From: Paraphysoderma sedebokerense | Lineage: Eukaryota > Blastocladiomycota > Physodermatomycetes > Physodermatales > Physodermataceae | Assembly (NCBI GenBank): GCA_025602915.1 | Contig: JAHLJZ010000012.1 | Span: 427,824 to 491,823, forward strand | Length of the DNA: 64,000 bases | Direction: 5' to 3' | Part shown: positions 48,827 through 60,280 of the stretch, piece after piece | How the letters are laid out: every line of letters starts with the position of its first letter | How positions within the stretch are numbered: position 1 is the stretch's first letter | Made by a program: the position numbers and the translations under genes | Notes under the pieces: model-generated | What the model was told of the DNA's origin: nothing | Database searches by the model: none | What the model saw: the letters and a program-made list of their open reading frames with translations, nothing else

Positions 48827-49904
48827 CTGTAGTGTGGTGTTGTGTAGTGTATGTGTGTGCCGTGGTGATATGTATGGTGAATGTGGTGGAATGGGAGGGA
48901 GGGAATGCGGTGTCGTTAAAAGGGAATTCCTCTTCCTTCAGCCCTGCCCGCACAATCTGCGGTGAACGAGTGGACCGGTGAACCACCCGTGAACCACTCC
49001 GCATCTCCTCTACCAACGCGTCGCTCATTGGCCCACTCCAGCTCACCCTCCAATCAGATGGCCGCGCGCGTGTGGCTGATTGGCTCGCTCAGCTTGCCGG
49101 CAACCCACTTGCCACTTGCCAGTCTGCCACTTGCCTTGCCGGCCTGCCACCCCACACCCCGTGCTCCAAGCTCTTCACCCTACTATTTTCGGTATCATCA
49201 GTGTATCATCTAATTGTAAATGTGCGCTGTCGGCCCACACAACACTCAAGCGCATCCATAGCCTTCCCCCATTGTTGTTCACTTGTCACGCTCAACCGAG
49301 CGGATGGAAACCTCCGAGTATGTTGGATAATTTGGACATGGCGGCACCGTTTCCTTCCTGGCCAATAAATTCAAGCTAGAGTCATGCCCACGCACCGTCC
49401 TTATGTCATGGAACCAATTACTGTTCTTATTGCTCTTCTTCATAGAGCACCAAAGACATTAAATCACAAGTTTTGCCATTTTAATCAACGAAGCTTCTAC
49501 CTTGTTTTCATTTTGAAAATCTGGATTCATGTACATCCTATTGTATGATAATTCGAATAATCAAATAGCAGTTGGAGCAGGACATATACTCTTCTTCGTC
49601 CTGGAAAGGCCACTATTTACCTGTATGTATCGTAATAATAAACAGTATCAGCACATCCGTGATAAACCAATCCGCAAGCAATACATGTTTGAGAGCATCA
49701 GCATTTTCGATAATACAAAAGGCATTTCAACGTTTTTACTGTAAATTTACTGGTTGTCAAGATACGACAAGTGGTACCCGCGATGATGGGTCTGGAAGCT
49801 TAATATGTAATGGCAATAGATCACGTGGTGGCAAACAAAGATTCCACCCATTCCGGATTGACGCATGCATATTCAACTTAGGATTGGTTGGTCGTCTCAT
49901 AAAC
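48827..49904. other. Divergent intergenic region, Sel1 protein / ROK1
   Basis: About 1.1 kb. GC-richer than surroundings near 48.95-49.2 kb, with the CCAAT cluster and a local run of CTTGCCACTTGCC-type repeats at about 49.09-49.15 kb. No gene found. Confidence 0.5.
49027..49083. promoter_or_regulatory. Cluster of three CCAAT boxes
   Basis: ATTGG at 49027-49031, CCAAT at 49050-49054 and ATTGG at 49079-49083 fall within 57 bases of the divergent promoter between the Sel1-repeat gene (minus) and ROK1 (plus). CCAAT pairs bound by the HAP/NF-Y complex are common fungal promoter elements. Spacing of 23 and 29 bases is fairly even. Binding is inference. Confidence 0.45.
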
Positions 49905-52132
49905 ATGGATTTCTTTAGCTCTCTCGGCTCAGGGATTAACTTTAACAAAAAGCGATTTCGGGAAGACATTGAAATCTTTGAAGTAAGTCATAAGACCTTC
50001 ATGCAAAACGTTGTCCTCCGAGATTACTTGCTCTTGATTGAAAGTCTTATGGCTCAATTCATTTGTCAATTGCTATTGATATTAACGTTTTGATCTCGGA
50101 ATGACTCTTTATTCTCTCTTCACCCAGTCTAAGCCTACGATAGTCACGAATCAAGACGATTCCGCGATAGAGGATATCCCAACGTTAGACTTCTTCAATT
50201 CCACAAACGAGCCATGCAGGAAGATTCAACAGAACAAGAAGCAAAAGCTTGACAAAGTTGACAAGGATTCGAATAGAGATGGGAACGTCGGCAAGGACAG
50301 TATTCGCAAATTGCGTACTGAGGCTGAGGTGAGGAATTCTCTTAATCAGACTGGCTGCTCAAGTTCATATATTGATCATGTCATCTTGTAATTATAAAGG
50401 TCAAATCATTCAGAAAAACGAACAAGATCAGAGTTTACGGGAACGATGTGCCTGCTCCATTTACCTCTTTCCAACATTTATTCAAAGAATACAAAATGCA
50501 ACCATTCATTGTGCAGAACATTAGAAACATGGGATATACTACCATGACAGCCATTCAAATGCAGTCTATGTCGATATTTTTAAAGGTTTGACATCAATTA
50601 ACATACATTTTGTATCAAGCGGTTGTCTCATCGTATATTGATAGAAACGAGATGTTCTGGCAGCAGCACCGACTGGGTCAGGCAAAACCCTTTCATTCCT
50701 TCTCCCCATCATTCATCAACTCTGTCAGGCCAAAATATCATCAGATCCGTCTTCATCGAAGCAACAGGCACTTATCATTGCCCCCACAAGAGAATTATCG
50801 CAACAGATCTATCGAGAACTGTTGAAGTTAATAGAAAACTCGGAACCTTTAATTAAACCAATAATATTGACTGAAGTGGAAGATGTGAATAAAGAATTGA
50901 ACGTGGAGGAGGGAAATGATCACGAATTTGATATTCTGATTACGACTCCCCTTAGGCTGGTCTACGCCATTCAAAATGGTTTAAAACTAGATTGGTTTGT
51001 ACCAGCATTACTTTCCCGTGTGATTTTATCCTCGCATCTAATTTCAATTCTGATAGCGTGACCCAATTAATTTTGGACGAAGCTGATAAGCTTCTGGAAC
51101 TTGGTTTCTTGGATCAAGTGGACGAAATCATCGCAGCATGTACTCATCCTAACCGATATACTGGCATGTTTAGTGCTACGATTCCTAGTGGAGTGGAGGC
51201 GTTGGCGAAAACAGTCACAAAAGTAGACGTGGTTCGTGTAGTTATCGGTGTCAAGTACCTATCTTTTATCTTTTGCTGCTTCTTTTTGACAGACCCGCTC
51301 TTCATTTAACGCTATTATAAGACCCAGTTCTGACTGCTTTATTCCCTCATAGGAACGCCGCGCAAGAAACAATCTCGCAACAACTCGTGTACGTTGGATC
51401 AGAGCAAGGCAAACTTTTAGCTATCCGCCAACTTATACAAACGGGATTTAAACCCCCCATCATCATTTTTGTCCAATCCATCGATCGGGCCACCGCTCTT
51501 TTCCGCGAACTCGTGTATGACAACATTAATGTCGAAATGATACATTCGTCTCGTTCAAAATCCGATAGGGATAGTATTATTGAAAACTTTCGCATTGGCA
51601 AAATATGGGTGTTGATTGCGACAGACGTGCTAGCTCGTGGTATTGATTTTAAAGGTGTGAATATGGTCATCAACTATGATTTCCCCACTAGTGTGGAAAG
51701 TTATATCCATAGGATCGGTAGAACCGGGAGAGCAGGGAATATCGGTAAAGCCGTGACATATTTTACAAAAGAAGATGGGGAGTATTTAAGAAGCGTTGTG
51801 AATGTTATGAGAGAGAGCGGATGTGAGGTTCCAGAATGGATGTTGAAGTTGAAGAAACCAAGTCAAGAAGCAAGGAAGAAATTAAAGAAGAAGCCGCTAG
51901 CGAGGGGTGACATTACTACTGTAGCCAAGTATGACGTGGGAAAGAATGAGAAGAAAAAGTAAGTCTCCAATGTTTGATGGAAAAGTTCCATGTAATCCGC
52001 CCACTAACCTTTCATGAAACCAATAGGTCCATGATTGAGGCATCAAAGAAACGGAAGAAGAAAGCCAAGACTCAATCGAAGCAACGACCTCAGAAGGAGA
52101 CCAATGAGGAGGCAGTCTCGAGAATTGTCTGA
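49905..52132 (+). CDS. ROK1: DEAD-box RNA helicase ROK1/DDX52
   Basis: Nucleolar ATP-dependent RNA helicase required for 18S rRNA maturation in yeast. The start ATG (49905) gives [20 protein letters not shown], matching the DDX52 opening. Helicase motifs in order: Q motif region [28 protein letters not shown]; Ia, [10 protein letters not shown]; Ib, [85 protein letters not shown] is typical of this subfamily. Motif I sits in an exon whose acceptor (GATAG at about 50643) must be used to keep frame. The basic C terminus continues across one last intron to IVSRIV-like residues EEAVSRIV and stops at 52132. Eight or so introns. Confidence 0.95.
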
Positions 52133-52543
52133 TATCTACTTAAATAAATGTTGAGTGAATTCGACATGCATGTGGCACATACTTGGCTTAAATCATCGTG
52201 CAGTTGTGAGGTCGGCGGGACATGCAGTACGGTATTCGTCAACAACGGGCAGCGACTCTATCATACCTCAACTTATGTCTCCAAGCTGCAACAAAAGCTC
52301 CAGATCACCGTTCCCATGTCCTGTAGCCCTAGCATATTGAATTCCTTTCACCTTTTTATTAACAGAGTTATCCAACAATCCCCATAGTCAAACATAGATT
52401 GATTTTGTTTGCGGTGGTATATCTACAGCGGAAGTACTACAACAGATTTTGAGTTCGCGAACCAACACCAAGATTCAACATCAATCAACCACCACTAGTT
52501 CACTTTTTCCGAGATAATGATAAGTAAAATTTCATTATGAACT
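52133..52543. other. Convergent intergenic region, ROK1 / Ran
   Basis: Two 3' ends meet here. No feature recognised. Confidence 0.5.
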
Positions 52544-53738
<1,195 letters not shown>

Positions 53739-53839
53739 TGTGAGAAACTGTTTGAAAGCAAGAACGTTGGACTGTGAGCGCAGTTGTTTAGAGGAAAGGG
53801 AGAGGGATGGGGCTTGGACGGATACTCACGTTGTACGGA

Positions 53840-53935
53840 GAGTGGATGAGGTGGGTGGATGGATGGGTGAGATGGGAGGAGCGGGTGCGGGGAATGGATG
53901 GGATGGAGGGAAGGGGATGGATGGATAGTGTTGGA
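53840..53935. repeat. GGATG-rich low-complexity tract
   Basis: Short imperfect repeats of GGATG and GGGTGG units cover about 95 bases between the Ran and methyltransferase start codons. On the plus strand it is strongly purine- and G-rich. It may lie in the Ran 5' leader. It could fold (G-rich) or simply be a simple-sequence expansion. Confidence 0.6.
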
Positions 53936-54174
53936 TGCGGAGATGGAGCGAATGGCCAAGTGGGATGTGTTTGTTGGAAATCAGTGGAACACCCGTCACA
54001 CAGTCACGCTGTCCGCATTCCCTCTTCAGCGTAACTGCTAGCCCGACTTGACTCGCCGCTAAAAACTGCCAACTCCGCATTCCCTTCTAACACTAATAAT
54101 CATTCCCGCCAGACATGTATTGCAAGTAATAAAGACTGCGCTCCGTCCCTCTCTATCCATCCGTCGCTCTAAAA

Positions 54175-57100
54175 ATGAAAGACGACGATATCACGGTCAT
54201 CATCAATATCCTCTCGTCACTCGCGTCATCCCTAAAACCCCATATTCTGCTTACATTGCGCACTGCCCAGTTTGAAGGTATGCCATCCTTCTACTGCCCC
54301 TATTCTCTTCCTCGTAGCAATAATTTCAATTCATCACTTTACATTTGGCAATATGGACCGTCTCAGACTCCACAAAATGTCTTATCCTATCCGAGTTCAA
54401 CGATATCTTGAGAGAGATGGACCCATCGGCTGCTCCCATCTGCCAATACCACTGTATTATTGAAACTATTGAGGCATGTGAGCCATTGACACCATCGAAC
54501 CTAAATATAAATGTATTCAAAACAGCTATCGAGAAATTCATTTTGATCACCTCGCTTGCCACAGTCTGTCAGTTATTCGTTAGGTGTTGCGTCGCCATGT
54601 TTGAACTGTCGAATTCTAACCATGCCTCAGATTTCTTGGAAAATTTTGCTGGAATATTCGCAGAAACTGACAACATACTAGATTCAGCAAGTCTTCAGTA
54701 CCACCCGCACTTGTGGTATTATTATGTTGCTTCGTTGCATTGTGACGAAGACTGCTTTCAGCAGATTTCAGACTCTTTGATCGAAGCAGGATTTCAATTT
54801 TCCCATCCGGAACAATTCGAATTGATTTTGAGCAAGTTATTCACACAGTGCTTTCTTCAGAATGATGATTCTTCAACTCAGCAGAAAGATCGCGGCCAGG
54901 TAGTGTCATTTTCATTCGTTGTGTATTCTTTGACGAATTGTAGAGTCTAATGACATGCCAACCTTATCAGCATTTTACACCATTGAATGTGGTTAAATTC
55001 ATGTGGAACCGAGTGCTACCGCTTTCAAACTTAACGGAAATGTACCCACCTCCAAACTTCCTTGACCCCGCATGTGGCATCGGCAGTTTTATTGTCGAGT
55101 TTCTCAATCGCATCACTCAACATGCGATGAAGAACCCAAAGACATGGCGTTCTTCAACTAGCATTCAAAATATCCTAGTCTCCATACCTAAGCTTATTTG
55201 GGCAATCGAAGTAGATCGTTTTACTTGGCTTGTGTGTAAAATGAATGTAATGATACACTTGCTGCCCCTTTACACGCGCTGGACTGAATTACAGAGGAAC
55301 TCTTCATCCAAGAAATATCGCGCACACAAAATGAAACTAGAACGGCTGCGGCTTTTTTGTAACGATACATTGAAGCTGTCTGTCGACCTGCCGTGGCAAG
55401 ATGCATGGGAGCGAGAACAAATACATCTCCTTCGCAATCCTGAAAAACTGAAATTCGACTTCGTTGTCACCAACCCACCATACATTATTAGGAAGAGAGG
55501 GATCGTAACTGCAGCGGATCCTGCTCTATATGATCTCGATGTTGTGTCTGGAAAAGGGGTTCAAGCTTATTCGTATTTTATGTGGTGTGGCCTGAACCGG
55601 TTGTCTGAAAGAGGACAATTATGTTTTGTTACAGGTTGGACCATATTCTACCGTTCAATCATCGCAAATAACTAATGAGTAATTAGCTAGGTACAATGTT
55701 TTGCCTTACTTCGCTCAGAGAACCGGTTTGTTAACTGCAATATATTGATAGCCAATGGCTGAATTTGGAGTTCGCGCAAGGATTACGATGCTGGATGTGG
55801 AATAATTGCCACCTGGAAGAATTCTACCAATTTGAACCTTACAAAATGTGGAAAACAATACAAACTGATGCTTTGATTTTCAAATGTCGACGTATCCCGT
55901 ACTCGATGGATGCAGAGAGCCATTCAAAGCAAAGGACAATAACTTTCCTCCGCTGTGTCAACCGTAAGTCATCACTAACAGACATCTTAAATTTGTACGA
56001 AACTTTTGAGAAAAACAAATCGTATTCGACGAACTTACTACGATTCAAAATAACGAGGCAGAATCAATCATCGCCAACCAATAGCTGGGCGTTCATTATG
56101 CCTTCGAATAGCACCATAGAAGAAATTGAAGTGCTGGTCCAAGGGCTGCCGGGTATTTGCGATCCTTCGGGCTCGGTAAAGCACTGGAGTAGGGAATGCC
56201 CATTGATATGGCATCGAGGTAATTCTTCGGGGTATTTTATGATTATCACAGAAATAATTTATAACCAATGATTATAACAGGCCCAAATACCAATCCGGTG
56301 TACGCCCTCGTCGTTCGTACCGAGTTTGCAATTCAACATTTTGGGCAGGAAGCCTGCGAACGATGGGGAAAGCCTTGTTTCTATTGGTGCAATAAGGTAA
56401 AGATATCATCCATAAAGATTGGGAGTAAACTAACTTTATCTATCAGGGTAATAATGGGAAACTTAAGAGCAAAGAAGTCGATTTTTGGCAAAGTCGGTCT
56501 GTGTTTCGGAAAGACTCTCTTTAGCCATTTTCACAGTCTCATCTCGTCTCTTACAGGGATATAAAACGAGTAGCAGTCAAAGAGAATTCGCCGGCGGAGT
56601 CTTATTTACCATCCACACCGATAAAATACACATTACTAATGATTGACCGCGCTGATTCTATGCAAATCGAACGGGAAAATAGAATTCACCCTTCATCATT
56701 GTATTCTTATTTACAGGAGGCAAGGGAAATGTTACAGCCGAAGATGTCTGACCGACAGCTGGCATACTGCGGATATAAACAGTGCGGAGCAACGCACAAA
56801 GTGAAAATTATCACTCCTATCAATTATGGGTAGGTCATTGCTGAAACTACGGAGAAAAGAGAAAAGAGAATGACATGTTGTCCTTTCGTTTAGTTACTTC
56901 TCTGTGTCGCAACCGAGACAGCGCTTTTTCGTAGACTTTGATAGCGTTACAGTTACCAATCAGTGGTAAGCCAAACTTCCCACTCTTAATACTATGAAGC
57001 ATTCGTTAACTGCGTCATTCAGCATTTATTTTACAGTGAAAGAAGCGACATGTCTTGACCCTTTATATTTTCTCGGGTTTTTAAATTCTTCTATTTTTCA

Positions 57101-57671
57101 GCTATTTATGCGAGAGCGTTGTCGATATGACCAGCAGAATCGGATGCGGCTTTTTCGCGAAAAGATGGCCGAAATTCCGTATAAGGCACCATCTAGCGCC
57201 GGTGCTGGTTTCGTGGTCAAAGTAGTCGAAAGTATAATCATTATCAAGAAGCTTCTGTATCGCATTGACTCTTTTGTGCCGAAAGAGTGCAGAATTTTGG
57301 ATTGTCTCCGAAAAGGTCTTATTTGTTTAGATTCTACAGCAACTTCGGTCATAATGGACATGCTCGGAATGCCAGTAGCGAAATGCGTTGTTGAAGGGAT
57401 CAATGACTGCTTATACGCGGTAGCTGTGTTGCTTTATTGCATTGATCAATACATGTATAGGCTGTACGGAGTTAACGAAGAACTGCAACTCCGATTGGAA
57501 AAGGAGATGTCTTTAAACATGGATCAAAGTGTTATTAGCAGATTTCCACGAGTAAGTCTAAACGATGAAATACCATATTGGGGGGAATCGGCTCTAGATA
57601 CAGCGGGAGTCGCTGCGCTTAATAAGGATGATTTACTTAATATTCTGGATAAGCGAGAGAGTAAAAAGTGA
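54175..57671 (+). CDS. Type IIG/Eco57I-like N6-adenine DNA methyltransferase with TaqI-like specificity region
   Basis: Predicted SAM-dependent DNA adenine methyltransferase of a bacterial class. Exon 1 (54175-54277) and exon 2 (54367-54899) encode 212 residues of unrecognised helical sequence. Exon 3 (54944-55634) has the class opening QHFTPLNVVKFMW, motif I FLDPACGIGSFIVEFLNRI, an acidic motif II region WAIEVDRF, and catalytic motif IV NPPYIIRKRG, then RLSERGQLCFVT. The later exons carry motif VIII-like SQWLNLEFAQGLRCWM and a target-recognition region: PIKYTLLMIDRADS, IHPSSLYSYLQEAREML, QPRQRFFVDFDSVTVTNQC, DPLYFLGFLNSSIFQLFM and IDQYMYRLYGVNEEL. These fit TaqI/Type IIG C termini. No nuclease motif is seen. 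At least seven introns show it is a resident eukaryotic gene. One junction (55635-55800) does not keep frame cleanly. Confidence 0.85.
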
Positions 57672-57800
57672 AATAAATGCCCAATAACAAAAGCAAATCG
57701 CGGACACTGGATGGCTGGACTTTCGTGTTGTCTGTCCACCATCAAAAAGTTCACCAAAGTCATCGACTCCAACGTATTACCCTTCACGGGGCATGGTCCA

Positions 57801-60280
57801 ATGTCAGCAATTCCTCCAGCTCAGTCTACTCCGTCATCCTCTCCCGCCCAGCAATCCCCTGCCGCTGACAGGTAAATTTATGCTTAGTACCTCTTCGCGA
57901 AGATATTGACCTCTGTCAATGGTTCAATTGTTCTAATCTGTCATTTCTCTGTAATTTAATTTGAAAAATCGTGCTGATAATCCGTTTTGCTATTTTACCA
58001 TCATAATAGCTCGAATACCAAGGGGTCATTCTGGAAGCGTTCATCTAAACTTCCGGGCAGGTATAATTCACGATATACATCAATTTGTGTTTCCCCACAT
58101 TTAAATATTGCAATACATTCTTCTTACTGTACCCGAACTTACAAGTCATTTGATTATATATGAATCTATATTTCAAGGCCTCTATCGACTCCTGATCACC
58201 CAAGTTCAAAAGTTGTTGGTGCTCAATACACATTTGGCACACCGGGTCCTGCAGTGGGGAGAGAGAAGCAAGTTGAATTGCACCAGTCACGTTATTATGA
58301 ATTTGTATTAACCAACTCATGTCGGATGCATTGATAGAGCTGCATCAGACTTGACAGATTCCCAGCCGACATCACATACCTCATCCCCGAAACCGTCGCG
58401 CTCACAGCAAAGTAAGGCAAATACCCAATTCATTGATACCGATGATACGTGGGATGACGACTTATCCGATGATCCTACCGACCTGAACAACGACGGCTCT
58501 CGGTCAACGACTCAAGGGAAAGGTTCTCCTTCCGCAGCAGATTCATCCTCTGAGGAGGTGGAGTCGCAGGCTCGGCCGAAATCACATTCATTTTCTGAGA
58601 ACTTTCATCATATTCATGTCCCGAAACTTAAGCTTAATTATGGCAGTGATAAAAAAGCGGATCAACAGCAATGTACAAAACAACAAGGTAAAGATGCAGA
58701 TCAAGCAACCGCAGCAGAGGTCCTCAATTTGAGTGCGAAGATCGCAAAATACGATAAATTTCGAGCGGTGCTAGAAAGCCAAAATGTTGATTTAGGTAAA
58801 TGTTGCTGGCTTCATTCCAGGTTTATCATACATGTAGCTCATTTCGTTGTAGCCGCGCTTCGAAAGCTGAGTTGGAATGGGATTCCCGAGGAATTGCGAC
58901 CGATGTGTTGGCAGTTATTAATGGTGAGCCATCGCAACTTTCACACTGCAATGGTCAACATAGATTCACTTGTGCGGTTTTTCCAGGGCTACCTTCCGTG
59001 TCCAGCCGATCGCAGAGCAGCAGCTCTAGCTCGAAAACGCAAAGAATACGACGATAATGTTTTGCAAGCTTTTGGCAAGGGAGAGAGTAGTCTGGATCAA
59101 GCGATATATCATCAGGTATTGATTCGACGATATATTATTTATATATTATATAGCGAATGCTGATTGAGATTGCCGCTTGAAGATTCACATTGATGTGCCG
59201 AGGACCAACGCATCTGTTCCACTCTATCACCATAAAAAAATTCAAGAGGTAGCGGTTACAATTGAGTTCTGCCATTGTTTGAACAACATCGAGTATTAAC
59301 TAATTATGTAGTCGCTCGAGAGAGTTTTGTATTGTTGGGCAATTCGGCACCCAGCGTCGGGTTATGTTCAAGGGATGAATGATTTAGTGACACCGTTCTT
59401 CACCGTATTTCTCTCCAGTTATGTCGGTAAATACTATACTTCCTTCTTTCCTTGTGTAGTCATATCATTGAACCCCCTGTTTGTTGAATCATTACAGATG
59501 AATCTGTCTATGATTGCGATCCCGACGAAATTTCTCAGCAAGTTCTCAATGTTGTAGAAGCAGATAGCTTCTGGTGTCTCACAAAGCTACTTGATGGGAT
59601 ACAGGTATTAATGATATTCTTATTTTGAGAATATTCTTGTAGTGTTAACCTTGACTCGTCGCAGGACAATTACACTTTCGCACAGCCTGGCATCCAAAGG
59701 CAGATTATCAAACTCAAAGAATTAATTGGTCGCATTGATGGTAATACCCATGTTTACGAGCAATGCCGACTGCAGACTTCTAAGCCCAATTTTGCTCCCT
59801 AGCCCCCCTTTACGCTCATTTACAGAAAGAAAATGTTGAATTTATCCAGTTTGCTTTTCGCTGGATCAACTGTCTACTAATGCGAGAAATTCCACTTCGC
59901 CATATAGTCCGCATGTGGGACACCTATCTGGTACGCTTGCTTTGGAATCTTTTACTTGATCGGTGCGCGCTGATATTTCATTTCTCCTGTGTAGGCGGAG
60001 GGTCCTGATGGGTTTTCAGACTTTCATATTTATGTTTGCGCTGCATTTCTCGTTAGATGGAACCAGAAATTGAAAACACTGGATTTTCAGGTAATGATTT
60101 TCTATCCCGCCTGACTGCTCGTGCTAAATTTTAACTCAAAGCTGTCATCAGGGAATTATGATGTTTCTTCAATCAGCCCCCACCCAGGAATGGGACGATA
60201 AAGATATTGAATTACTATTATCTGAAGCTTTCATGTGGAAATCTCTGTTTCATAACAGTCCTATGCATCTAAATAGCTAG
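57801..60280 (+). CDS. TBC1D22: TBC1D22/Gyp1-type Rab GTPase-activating protein
   Basis: Accelerates GTP hydrolysis on Rab GTPases (Gyp1 acts on Ypt1 at the Golgi). Start ATG 57801 (MSAIPPAQSTPSSSPAQQSP) splices to SNTKGSFWKRSSKLPG, the conserved N-terminal motif of TBC1D22. A Ser/Asp-rich linker follows, then DKFRAVLESQNVDL. The TBC domain has LRKLSWNGIPEELRPMCWQL, the arginine finger IHIDVPRT (IxxDxxR), the glutamine finger in RHPASGYVQGMNDLVTPFF, EADSFWCLTKLLDGIQDNY, TFAQPGIQRQ, FAFRWINCLLMREIPLR and MWDTYLAEGPDGFSDFHIYV. It ends SPMHLNS. About nine introns. Only 129 bases separate it from the methyltransferase stop, so its promoter must be short or overlap that gene. Confidence 0.94.

Noticed and set aside
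54175-57671. Complete Type IIG restriction enzyme (methylase plus nuclease)
   Set aside because: No PD-(D/E)XK-like motif could be seen in the 212-residue N-terminal region, so only a methyltransferase is claimed.
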